Shown: piece after piece, positions 8,289 through 17,169 of the stretch
Numbering within the stretch: the stretch's first letter is position 1
Layout of the letters: the number at the start of each line of letters is the position of its first letter
Origin: JAEUIE01 sp046350055
GTDB taxonomy: Bacteria > Planctomycetota > Planctomycetia > Gemmatales > HRBIN36
Assembly (NCBI GenBank): GCA_046350055.1
Contig: JAXMBC010000001.1
Span: 434,001-498,000 of the forward strand
Reading direction: 5' to 3'
Length of the DNA stretch: 64,000 bases
Program-made: the position numbers and the translations under genes
Notes under the pieces: generated by a model
The model's database searches: none
Told to the model about the DNA's origin: nothing
The model's input: only the letters and a program-made list of their open reading frames with translations

Positions 8289-11200
8289 ATGCGATCTCTT
8301 GTAGCTCTTGTTCTTCTCGCCATTCCATCGTTTGCTTCCGCCCAGACCCTGGTGGGCGTGGCGAAGGTGGATATCACACCTGACTATCCCATTCGACTCT
8401 CGGGATACGGGTTCCGCCGAGCGGAATCGGAAGGTGTTATCCAGAAGATCTGGGCCAAGGCGCTGGTTATTGGCGATCAATCGCCTGCGGTGCTGCTGAC
8501 GGTGGATACCTGTGGCCTGTCGCACGACTTCGTCGAGAAGCTGGCCAAGCGACTCGAAGAGAAGCGGGGCATCCTGCGTGAGCGGCTGGCGGTTACCGTC
8601 ACGCATTCACACACGACGCCGATGGTGGACGGGTATCTCTCGACCTTGTTCGGTGTGCCGATTCCGCCAGAGCATCAGAAAACCATCGTCCGTTATACGA
8701 GAGAGCTGGAAGAGAAACTGGTAGCGGTGGTCGAGGAAGCGTACCAGAACCGAGCCCCCGCCAGGCTGTCGTGGGGCATGGGCTACGCAGGGTTTGCCCG
8801 CAATCGGCGGCCTGCGGCACTGCAGACGCCATCGCCCTATGGATCGAATCCGTCATTAGTAACCCCCTCACCCTTGCCCCCTCTCCCCGGTGGAGAGAGG
8901 GGAACCGGCATGTTCCCCGTTGATCACGATATGCCACTGCTGGCGGTACATGACCTGACGGGGAAGTTGCAGGCGGTTTGGATCAACTATGCATGCCATT
9001 GCACGACACTGTCCCTCAACAAGATTACGGGCGACTGGGCGGGTTATGCTGCTGCTCAACTGGAGAGCGAGTTCCCCCATACGGTTGCTCTCATCTCCAT
9101 TGGTTGCGGGGCTGACGCTAACCCCGAACGGGCCGATCGGCAGGACAAGATCGAGTATGCCGAGAAGCAGGGCGGATTTATCTCGGCTGAGGCGACACGG
9201 ATGCTGAAGGGGTTCCTGGCCCCGCTGCCCGAGACGATCCGCTGTCAGTACCGCACCTTCACGCTGCCGCTGGCGCCACTGCCTGGGGAAGCGGTGCTGC
9301 AGGAACGGGCGAAGCGGAATGATGCAGTGGGCTACCAGGCCCGGGTGTCGCTGGAGCGGCTGGCCAAGGGTGAGAAGCTGCCAAGTAGTATTCCCTACTC
9401 GGTGCAGACGTGGAGTTTCGGCACTGACATGGCGATGGTGTTTCTGCCGGGCGAGGTGGTGGTCGATTACGCCCTGCGGATCAAGCGAGAACTGCATTCA
9501 CAGCGGCTGTGGGTGAATGGCTACTCCAATCATGTGCCCTGCTACATTCCCAGCGAACGCATTTTGAAGGAAGGTGGCTACGAAGGCGGGGCGGCGATGA
9601 CCTACTACAACCTGAGCGCTCCGCTGGCGAGCGGGTTGGAAGAGACCATCGTCAGCGAGTGCAAGCGACAACTGACTGACTTCAAACCACCTTACGATGT
9701 CAACAAGATGGCGGGGTCGAAGCCCTTGTCACCCCAGCAATCGGCGTCGCTGATCAAGGTCGCCCCGCAGTATCAGGTGGAACTGGTGGCCAGCGAGCCG
9801 CTGGTGGTGGATCCGGTGGCGATAGCCTTTGGGCCGGATGGGAAGCTGTGGGTGGCGGAGATGGGGGACTATCCCTCAGGAGCCAGTAGCCAGAAGCCAG
9901 AAGCCAGTAGTGGCGATGTCGGCAAGCCTGTGCCATATATCAAGCGAGAAGATCGACCCCGTCGTGGTGGTGGTCGCATCCGCTTCCTCGAAGATACCAA
10001 TGGCGATGGCAAGTACGACAAGGCCACTGTGTTTCTCGACAAAATTCCCTACCCCACTGGTGTCACCGTGTGGCGAAAGGGAGTGCTGATCTGTGCTGCG
10101 CCGGACATTCTCTATGCCGAGGATACTGATGGCGATGGCAAAGCGGATGTAGTGAAGGTACTCTTCACCGGCTTCGGAACCCACAATTTCCAGGCCCGCG
10201 TTAACAGTCTCGAATATGGCCTCGATGGCTGGGTGCATGGTTCGTGCGGCCTGTTCGGCGGTTCCATCAAGAGCTTCAACGGGAAAACCTACGCCCTCGG
10301 CAACCGCGACTTCCGCATCAAGCCCGACACCGGTGAACTGGAACCAGCCAGCGGGCAGACCCAGCAAGGCCGGGTGCGGGACGACTTCGATAACTGGTTC
10401 GGCTGCGACAACACCGAACTGGCCAACCACTATCCGATGATGGATCACTACCTCCGCCGCAACCCGTACGTGAAGCCGGCGAGCAACCGGGTGTTCCTGC
10501 CCACCGGGCTGAATGCCAACCGGCTCTTCACGCTGAAGTCACAGGTACAGGTGTTTGAACTTTCCGGTCCGCCGGGCTGGCCGACGGCAGCGTGTGGACT
10601 CGGTGTGTATCGCGACACGCTGCTCGGCGAGAAGCTCTACGGCAACCTCTTCACCTGCGAAGCGGTCAACCTGCTAGTGCATCGCATGGTGCTGAAGGAG
10701 AACGGCGCGACGTTCACGGGCCACCGGGCTGATGATGAACCGAACAGCGAGTTCCTCGCCAGCACCGATGGCTGGTTCCGCCCCGTGCAGATGCGGACCG
10801 GTCCCGATGGTGCCATCTACATCGTCGATATGCACCGCCTGGTGATCGAGCACCCGATCTGGATCCCGCCCGCTGATCTGGCGAAGCTCGATGTGCGAGC
10901 AGGCAGCACGATGGGGCGGCTCTACCGGGTGAAGCCCGCCAAGGGGAATCTGCGCACGGTGCCGCGGCTGGATCGCATAAACACAGGGGAACTTGTGACT
11001 GCGATGAACAGCCCCAACGGTACCCTGCGCGACCTGGCGATGATGCAGTTACTTTGGAAGGGGGAGAAGCCGAAGCGGGAGGACTTTGAGCCAGTCCTTT
11101 ACAGCGATGACCCTGCGGTACGAGTGCAAATGCGGGCAACCCTGGCACAATTATCGTTGCTCGGCATGCCTGACTTCGTTCGAGGATGTATGGATCAGAA

Positions 11201-13877
11201 CCATCAAGTCGCAAGAATGTCGTGGCGTATACAAGAAGATCAGAAACTCTACTCCATCGGAACGGGCGATCCGCTCGACAAAGCAAGAGCCTTATGGAAG
11301 AACAAACCTGTGCCCGAACTGATGCAGATGGCATGGACTATGGGTCGCAATGAAGAAGCCCAGTTCGGGAAGCAGCTTGCCCACCTGTTGGGGACCAGAC
11401 CTGACGATGCATACCTGTCCACGGCAGTCCTCACTGCTTTGCAGCCAATCCACCACGAACAGTTCCTTACTGCCATCATCGAGGATGCTCATGCAGGGGT
11501 ATATCCCCCCGAGTTCATGAAGCAACTCATCCCCGTGCTGGCGCAGGGCGATGCCGCTCGCGCAGCAGCGTTGCTGAAGCCACTCGCCACGCCGGGCAAG
11601 AAGGGCTTCGCGGCGTGGCAGTACCAGGCGGTGGCCGCACTGCCCTTGATGCAGGCCGGCAGTATCACTGCAGAGCAACTCGTCCTCCTCCAGCCCATGT
11701 ACACCGCTGCCCGGGCTACTCTTCAGAAGGACTCCAGCGAAACCGACCGGCTCGCCGCCCTCAGCATGCTCCTGGGGCCAGGGCAGTCCGCCGAGGATAC
11801 CACCAGTGGCAAGCAACTGCTGTTCAGTCTGCTCGGTCCTGCTTCGACACCTGCCGTGCAGCAGGCTGCGCTGACGCTGCTCAGCAAGTATCTCGATGCA
11901 GCGGGGACAGAGCAGCTGCTGGCCCACTGGCTGAGTTACTCCCCGACACTGCGCTCACGCATGGTCGATCTGTTCCTCAGTCGGGTAGCCTGGCAGCAAC
12001 TACTGATGAAAGCACTGGCGAACAAGCAGGTACCTGCCAGCCATCTGGATGCAAGCAGCAAGCAACGGTTGCTGCGGTCCAAGGATGCGGAGGTAGCCAA
12101 GCTGGCTGCCCAGGTCTTTGAGAGCACCTCCAGCGACCGGGCAGCAGTAATTGCAAACTATGCCCGCAGCTTGCAAACCACGGGAGATGTTGCCAAAGGC
12201 AAAGCCCATTTCGTTCGGGTATGTGCGGTATGCCATCAACTGGGTAACCAGGGGCATGCCGTCGGGCCAGATCTGACTGCGCTCGCCAATCGTAATCCGA
12301 GCTTCCTGCTGCAGGAGATTCTCGACCCGAGCAAGAACCTCGACAGCCGGTACATCGAATATGTCGCCATCACGAAGAATGGGCGAACACTGACGGGGCT
12401 GCTCAGCGGCGAGGCGGGTAACAGCATCACCCTCAAAGGCAAGGAAGGGCGCAGCGAAACACTGCTCCGCTCCGAGATCGAAGAACTGCAGGCCACTGGC
12501 AAATCACTCATGCCCGAGGGGCTGGAGAAAGAGATCCAGCCTGCTGAGATGAACGACCTGCTGGCGTACCTGCAGAGCATGCGGCAGAACTACAAAACGC
12601 TGGCGGGAAATCATCCAGCCGGCACGATCGTAGCTGTTGAGAAAGTGCACACGCTGACCGCCAGCCAGGCGGAGGTGTATGGCAAGGACATTACATTCGA
12701 GCCGAGTTTCCAGAACATCGGCTACTGGCACGATGCCAACGACTATGTGAGCTGGACCATCGATGTGCCGACGAAGGGTGAGTATGACCTGTACTTCGAC
12801 TGGGCCTGTGCCAACGAGAGTGCAGGCAACCGGTACGTTGTCGAGATCGGCAGCACCACGCTGGAAGGCGAAATTGCGGGCACCGGCGGGTGGTCGCAGT
12901 ACCTGCGGGTGCGGGTGGCAGCCGGGTTTCCCCTTCAAGCCGGGGTGCAGCGGGTGAAGGTACGTCCTGCGGGACCGATCAGGGGCGCCCTGATGGACCT
13001 GCGGACACTGTATATCACCCCCAACGAGCATCGGCTGCAACTGCCAGAAGGCACACTGCGGGAGAAGCCCGACGCTGCCACGCTTGCCAGCCAGATTCTG
13101 AACGACAAGCTGCCTGAGAAGGACCGGCAACGGCTGATCGAGCAAAACCTGGGGCAGGCCCCCGAGATCATCGTGGCCATGACCACGGGGATGCCGAACG
13201 ACACCAAGGAAGAGTATCGCCGGATACCGTGGATATGGCGGGTGGCTATCGCAGCGACGAAGAAAAATGACCCCGCCGTAGTGCTGCGGTTGATGGATGT
13301 AGCCATGCCCGCGGTGAACGCGCCACTGCGTGACTGGCAGGCGGTGGTCATTGGTGGCGGCGTCATCAACGGCCACGGCCTGATTGATCTCTGGCCCCAT
13401 GAACAGATGGCGAAGCTCATCACCACGCCGGAGCGGCAGACGAAGTGGCAGTGGTTGCTGAAACAGTCGCACGTCATGGCCCATAACGAGAAGATCCACA
13501 CTGGCACCCGCTATGATGCTCTCCGCATCATCGCCCTGGACAAGCCAGAGGCAGCGGTACCGGGGCTGGCGAAGTACTTGCCTGCCGGAGGCAACGAAGA
13601 GATGCAGCAAGGTGCGGTCAGCGGGCTGGTGGATGTGCCCAGTGACGAGGCGACTCGGTTACTGGCTGAGGCGTTGCTCCATTTGAAAGGTGAGAATCGC
13701 GAGCTGGCACTTCTGGGCCTCATGCGCAGCGAAGCCCGGTTTACTCTGGTGGTGAAGCTGATCGAGGAAGGCAAGCTGGCAGCAACGGTGTTGACATCGA
13801 AGCTACAGGAGCGGCTGACGAAGAAGCAGACGGGGTGGTCGAAGGAGATGCAGGAGAGGGTAAAGGGAATTCGGTAG
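8289..13877 (+). CDS. Giant secreted protein: ceramidase-like + PVC dehydrogenase + PVC cytochrome c
   Basis: 1862 residues from ATG 8289 (signal peptide MRSLVALVLLAIPSFASAQ; GTG 8265 is less likely). Residues ~20-470 match neutral/alkaline non-lysosomal ceramidases (VGVAKVDITPDYP, VTVTHSHTTP, NYACHCTTL). Residues ~490-900 are a PVC-type membrane-bound dehydrogenase beta-propeller (VELVASEPLVVDPVAIAFGPDG). Residues ~900-1300 are HEAT-like. A PVC haem-binding domain has VCAVCHQLGNQG..GPDLTALA (CxxCH near residue 1311). A carbohydrate-binding-like beta-sandwich (~1450-1570) and another HEAT-like tail follow. Two repeats lie in frame inside it, at 8863-8904 and 9881-9910. The stop TAG is the edge of a MITE. 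Substrate unknown; the oxidase plus cytochrome design suggests periplasmic electron transfer. Confidence 0.88.
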   Translation: MRSLVALVLLAIPSFASAQTLVGVAKVDITPDYPIRLSGYGFRRAESEGVIQKIWAKALVIGDQSPAVLLTVDTCGLSHDFVEKLAKRLEEKRGILRERLAVTVTHSHTTPMVDGYLSTLFGVPIPPEHQKTIVRYTRELEEKLVAVVEEAYQNRAPARLSWGMGYAGFARNRRPAALQTPSPYGSNPSLVTPSPLPPLPGGERGTGMFPVDHDMPLLAVHDLTGKLQAVWINYACHCTTLSLNKITGDWAGYAAAQLESEFPHTVALISIGCGADANPERADRQDKIEYAEKQGGFISAEATRMLKGFLAPLPETIRCQYRTFTLPLAPLPGEAVLQERAKRNDAVGYQARVSLERLAKGEKLPSSIPYSVQTWSFGTDMAMVFLPGEVVVDYALRIKRELHSQRLWVNGYSNHVPCYIPSERILKEGGYEGGAAMTYYNLSAPLASGLEETIVSECKRQLTDFKPPYDVNKMAGSKPLSPQQSASLIKVAPQYQVELVASEPLVVDPVAIAFGPDGKLWVAEMGDYPSGASSQKPEASSGDVGKPVPYIKREDRPRRGGGRIRFLEDTNGDGKYDKATVFLDKIPYPTGVTVWRKGVLICAAPDILYAEDTDGDGKADVVKVLFTGFGTHNFQARVNSLEYGLDGWVHGSCGLFGGSIKSFNGKTYALGNRDFRIKPDTGELEPASGQTQQGRVRDDFDNWFGCDNTELANHYPMMDHYLRRNPYVKPASNRVFLPTGLNANRLFTLKSQVQVFELSGPPGWPTAACGLGVYRDTLLGEKLYGNLFTCEAVNLLVHRMVLKENGATFTGHRADDEPNSEFLASTDGWFRPVQMRTGPDGAIYIVDMHRLVIEHPIWIPPADLAKLDVRAGSTMGRLYRVKPAKGNLRTVPRLDRINTGELVTAMNSPNGTLRDLAMMQLLWKGEKPKREDFEPVLYSDDPAVRVQMRATLAQLSLLGMPDFVRGCMDQNHQVARMSWRIQEDQKLYSIGTGDPLDKARALWKNKPVPELMQMAWTMGRNEEAQFGKQLAHLLGTRPDDAYLSTAVLTALQPIHHEQFLTAIIEDAHAGVYPPEFMKQLIPVLAQGDAARAAALLKPLATPGKKGFAAWQYQAVAALPLMQAGSITAEQLVLLQPMYTAARATLQKDSSETDRLAALSMLLGPGQSAEDTTSGKQLLFSLLGPASTPAVQQAALTLLSKYLDAAGTEQLLAHWLSYSPTLRSRMVDLFLSRVAWQQLLMKALANKQVPASHLDASSKQRLLRSKDAEVAKLAAQVFESTSSDRAAVIANYARSLQTTGDVAKGKAHFVRVCAVCHQLGNQGHAVGPDLTALANRNPSFLLQEILDPSKNLDSRYIEYVAITKNGRTLTGLLSGEAGNSITLKGKEGRSETLLRSEIEELQATGKSLMPEGLEKEIQPAEMNDLLAYLQSMRQNYKTLAGNHPAGTIVAVEKVHTLTASQAEVYGKDITFEPSFQNIGYWHDANDYVSWTIDVPTKGEYDLYFDWACANESAGNRYVVEIGSTTLEGEIAGTGGWSQYLRVRVAAGFPLQAGVQRVKVRPAGPIRGALMDLRTLYITPNEHRLQLPEGTLREKPDAATLASQILNDKLPEKDRQRLIEQNLGQAPEIIVAMTTGMPNDTKEEYRRIPWIWRVAIAATKKNDPAVVLRLMDVAMPAVNAPLRDWQAVVIGGGVINGHGLIDLWPHEQMAKLITTPERQTKWQWLLKQSHVMAHNEKIHTGTRYDALRIIALDKPEAAVPGLAKYLPAGGNEEMQQGAVSGLVDVPSDEATRLLAEALLHLKGENRELALLGLMRSEARFTLVVKLIEEGKLAATVLTSKLQERLTKKQTGWSKEMQERVKGIR
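8863..8904. repeat. REP-like palindrome inserted in frame in the giant protein gene
   Basis: CCCCCTCACCCTTGCCCC then CTCTCCCCGGTGGAGAGAGGGG, the same family as the intergenic copy at 8161. It is translated as about 15 Pro/Gly-rich residues (TPSPLPPLPGGERG) just before the conserved VDHDMPLLAV segment of the ceramidase-like domain. Confidence 0.8.
9881..9910. repeat. Heptanucleotide repeat AGCCAG(T/A) inside coding sequence
   Basis: Four units AGCCAGT-AGCCAGA-AGCCAGA-AGCCAGT plus AG. It encodes the low-complexity run GASSQKPEASSG within the PVC dehydrogenase domain. The same heptad occurs at 37023-37052 upstream of the 23S gene. Confidence 0.8.
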
Positions 13878-14101
13878 GGCACGCTGGGCGTGCCTCGCCG
13901 GTGCCTGGTGTTGATGCAACTCGTAGGCATCGAGGCTTGCGGTCGGGGGAGTGACACGGGCAGGAAACCACCACAGCTCCGGGCATGGTTAGCGTGAGTA
14001 CACGCAAACCATAGCACACGACTTCACGTCAACCATGTTACGCTGATTCGCAGTGTTGCAATGGATGCTCATGGTGGTGAGGCACGCAGAGCGTGCCCTA
14101 C
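13874..14101. repeat. MITE-like element, copy A (long form)
   Basis: 228 bp bounded by inverted ends GTAGGGCACGC and GCGTGCCCTAC with inner GCGTGCCTC/GAGGCACGC. The middle is about 120 bp longer than in copies B and C. Its first bases supply the TAG stop codon of the giant gene. Confidence 0.75.
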
Positions 14102-14113
14102 GGAAGCCGCTGC

Positions 14114-16279
14114 TTACGGTTGCACGTCTTTCACGCGCCATTCGCCGTGGGTCACTGTGGCATTGCCTTCCACGTAGGTGGCACTGCTGTACCCCTGGAA
14201 GTACTGGAGCGATTGCAGCATGGTTTTGATATCAGCCATGTGCGGCTTCAGGTCGCTGCCATGCAACTCAATGGCGTAGTTCACCCACGGTTCCGCGGTC
14301 CGCACCAGGCCAGCCATGTTGAAGACCGTCGCCCCGCCGAGCGGACGTCTGGCATCCGCTAACGGGCCGCCGTCGATGGCCAGTGGCGTGGGCTGCAGGA
14401 GACGCAGCGCGTGTTCGTTGGAAACGGTCAGGGCACACAGATTCCTGCTCACCCCGGCAGAGGGACGCAGCCTGCCATCCAGCTTGTAGTCCTCGGCGAA
14501 GGCATACCAGTAGAGCTGCATGCCATCAATCTCCCGGGTTTCCGGAGCGGGCCACTGGATGTTGAGGTTTTCATCAGAAATGAGCTTCTTGACGACCTTC
14601 ACTGCGTCATTAAACTCGGCTCGCAGTTCGCTGCCTGCCTTCTTCAGCTTGGCTGCATCGCTGACGCCGATCAGAAACGCTGGCTCCAGGAGGGGCAATG
14701 GCGTTTTCGACGCTGGCATATCCTGATACCACTGGGTGCTGAGCAGTTTGCTGTCGACCACGAAGCCATATTGCCCATCGGCTTGTGCTGGCAGCAGATT
14801 TTCACGCATGGTCGTGCTGAACCGGACGAGGATTGGTGTCAATTCATCCATTGCCTTTTCCAGGGTCTCGACCCATTCGCTCCCCTTGATGGCAGCGAGT
14901 TGAGGCAGGCCATACTCCCGGATGTAGAAGTCGCACTTCTTCGCCCACTTCTCGATCACCAGCCAGTTCGCCGGATCGGTGACACCTCGCCCAGCCATGG
15001 CCAGGATCGGGTCGCCACCCACGTGCTGGAGCACATCGAGAGGCTTGCTGAAGTCCATGCGTCGATCGACAGAATACTGATAGTGGAATGTCTCCTCGCC
15101 ACGTGGCGTGGCATAGCCAAAGCTGACTGCCGGGCCGGCATCGTGCCCCATGAGCTTGAGCACATCAGCGGTCAGCTCTTCCAGATCACGCTGAATACGG
15201 TCGCGGGCCTTGTCATCGAGCGAGCTGTTTTCCAGCATCGTGGTCACATCCGTAACCATTTTCTCCGCGTCGGCCTTGGTGAAGCCGGAGCCGCTGTTCA
15301 TTTCCTTGCTGGAATATCCCAGGCTGGTGAACTTCTTGTCGAGATGCTTGCGTAGCGGGTCGAACTCTTTAAGGTCCGCAAGCTTCTGCCCCTGGCCGAG
15401 GTTGCGGGCGAAGCCCATGGTCGGCCCTACCCCCATCAGGATGTAGCCTTCGTGATAGCCCAGGTAGAAGGTGATCTTCATCTCCTTGAGATGAGCTTTC
15501 AGGTCATCGAATTCGCCCGGTTCATCTTCAATCTCGTCCCAGGGGATCTTGTCCCAGGGCATCTTGGCGCCATCGAGCGTCACCGTGGTGAAGCTGGAGT
15601 CCTTGATCTTCTGGCTCTTGACCTGCCCGGTGAGCTGGGGAACTGCCAGGGCTGCAGTATTGAGCAGGACGGAGAGTCGGGCCAACTGCCGTTTGGCGAC
15701 AGCAGCATCGGGCACCTTGAAGCCCATGACAACATCGGGGGCAGCCAGCTTGTCGAGGTCATCCTGCAGTGCATCCAGGATGCCATGCAACTGTCCATAG
15801 ACAGCATCCCCGCCCATGTTCATGCCAAACATCATGTTGTTGGCATAGAGGCTGCCAATGACCGAGCCGAGCAAGGTGTTGAACGCAGGCAGATTGCTGC
15901 CGCCCATGACGAAGCACTCTTCGCTGGACATGTTGATAAGCAGTTGCACCAGTTCCTTGTTTTCCTTCTGCTCCAGGAAGCCCTGCAAGGGACCGGCCTG
16001 CTGTTCGAACATGGTGTTGAACTCAGACCAGGCCTTCTGCACTAGGGCGGTTTTCCAGACGTTCTGCATGGCCCGAGTGTTCCAGAGCCCGGTCAGCCGT
16101 TCCTTGAGCCGGAGTGAGCTGGCAAAGTAGGAAACCGTGGCAGGAGCCAGCCGCAGCGCGGAGTTGTCCAGAACATTCGCCTGAGTAGTGGTGGAGCTGC
16201 TTTCGTGTGCCGTCACCCCAACCAGGAGCAGTGCTACCAGAATAAAACTGCTGATCACAAGCTTCCAATGCCGCATCAT
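14114..16279 (-). CDS. Secreted hypothetical protein, 721 residues
   Basis: N-terminal signal peptide or anchor (MMRHWKLVISSFILVALLLVGVTAHE) preceded by the ribosome site AAAGGAAC. The rest is a soluble, charged, mostly helical-looking protein with DKLAAPDVVMGFKVPDAAV, and a C-terminal GDLKPHMADIKTML-like region rich in beta strands. It resembles large exported planctomycete proteins of unknown function that are similar to the gene at 5218. I see no catalytic motif. The 3' end lies 12 bp from MITE copy A. Confidence 0.8.
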   Translation of the reverse strand: MMRHWKLVISSFILVALLLVGVTAHESSSTTTQANVLDNSALRLAPATVSYFASSLRLKERLTGLWNTRAMQNVWKTALVQKAWSEFNTMFEQQAGPLQGFLEQKENKELVQLLINMSSEECFVMGGSNLPAFNTLLGSVIGSLYANNMMFGMNMGGDAVYGQLHGILDALQDDLDKLAAPDVVMGFKVPDAAVAKRQLARLSVLLNTAALAVPQLTGQVKSQKIKDSSFTTVTLDGAKMPWDKIPWDEIEDEPGEFDDLKAHLKEMKITFYLGYHEGYILMGVGPTMGFARNLGQGQKLADLKEFDPLRKHLDKKFTSLGYSSKEMNSGSGFTKADAEKMVTDVTTMLENSSLDDKARDRIQRDLEELTADVLKLMGHDAGPAVSFGYATPRGEETFHYQYSVDRRMDFSKPLDVLQHVGGDPILAMAGRGVTDPANWLVIEKWAKKCDFYIREYGLPQLAAIKGSEWVETLEKAMDELTPILVRFSTTMRENLLPAQADGQYGFVVDSKLLSTQWYQDMPASKTPLPLLEPAFLIGVSDAAKLKKAGSELRAEFNDAVKVVKKLISDENLNIQWPAPETREIDGMQLYWYAFAEDYKLDGRLRPSAGVSRNLCALTVSNEHALRLLQPTPLAIDGGPLADARRPLGGATVFNMAGLVRTAEPWVNYAIELHGSDLKPHMADIKTMLQSLQYFQGYSSATYVEGNATVTHGEWRVKDVQP

Positions 16280-16358
16280 GGGAGTTCCTTTGATAACTGA
16301 GTATTCTCAGCAGGCTGCATCTTAGCGGAGGGGCTTGGTTGGCGGAATATCAATTGTG

Positions 16359-16468
16359 GTAGGGCACGCTGTGCGTGCCTCACCAAGGCAGGTATTAGTG
16401 CAATCGGTTCTCACGCCTGTTGTTGCAATGGAATCTCACGGTGGAGAGGCACGCACAGCGTGCCCTAC
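16359..16468. repeat. MITE-like element, copy B
   Basis: 110 bp with inverted ends GTAGGGCACGC / GCGTGCCCTAC and the internal match to copy C (TTGCAATGGAATCTCAC). Its right end supplies the TAG stop codon of the minus-strand gene 16465-16899. Confidence 0.8.
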
Positions 16469-16899
16469 TTCATCCTCAATAGCTTCAAGAGCTGATCCCA
16501 GCGGTATCTCCAGGCGTCTTTTCCTTCCAGTCTTGTCACATGTAACCTGCTATACACAAGCTTACGATCCTCTGTCGCTCGCATGGTTACTTCCATAATG
16601 TCCAGAGCGTTCAAATCCTGGCAATGTAACCGCCAAGTGTATTGCTGCGGAGTATCAAACGCCTGCCAACTGTGATGGTGGCCCAACAGGTGTTCGATCT
16701 CTTGCATCGAGGAATATTCCGGAAGGGCTTCGAGAGTAGCCCGTAGCTTGTCTGGCGTGTAGGAAGATGACTGCATCATCAACGCGGCAACAAAGCCGAC
16801 CAGCGCGACCAGCAACAACCCCAACAGCGAGAAGCGTATTATCCACCGGCGGCGGCGGCGGTCACGTTCGATCAAGTGAATGGGTTCGGTACTGGCCAT
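16465..16899 (-). CDS. Small membrane-anchored hypothetical protein
   Basis: 144 residues from ATG 16899, chosen because AAGGGACG lies just upstream; a longer frame to 17040 would run into MITE copy C. Residues 1-15 are charged, ending in a run of arginines (ERDRRRRRW). They are followed by one transmembrane segment (IIRFSLLGLLLVALVGFVAA), giving a type II anchor with about 105 residues outside. The external part (YTPDKLRATLEALPEYSSMQ, LEGKDAWRYRWDQLL) has no family I know. The stop codon comes from MITE copy B, so the natural C-terminus may have been altered by insertion. Confidence 0.65.
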   Translation of the reverse strand: MASTEPIHLIERDRRRRRWIIRFSLLGLLLVALVGFVAALMMQSSSYTPDKLRATLEALPEYSSMQEIEHLLGHHHSWQAFDTPQQYTWRLHCQDLNALDIMEVTMRATEDRKLVYSRLHVTRLEGKDAWRYRWDQLLKLLRMK

Positions 16900-16958
16900 A
16901 CGTCCCTTGTCTCTGCAGCCCATTGTAACATCCTCAGGACACCTCTGCCAATCAGTCT

Positions 16959-17069
16959 GTAGGGCACGCTTTGCGTGCCTCACCAGGGCTGGTATTGGTG
17001 CAGCCTGATTCTCACACATGTCGTTGCCATGGAATCTCACCGGGGTGAGGCACGCACAGCGTGCCCTAC
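16959..17069. repeat. MITE-like element, copy C
   Basis: 111 bp, nearly the same as copy B, with inverted ends GTAGGGCACGC / GCGTGCCCTAC. It lies between the divergent 16465-16899 gene and purF, 100 bp before the purF start, so it may add sequence to the leader or promoter region. Confidence 0.8.
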
Positions 17070-17169
17070 GAATTCCTGACGCCGGGCAGGTTCTACCACC
17101 TCTCCATAGCTATCCGCTTCGCTGCTCCTATAACATCTGCTCACCCCCGCTCTTTGGACAGGTTTCCGC

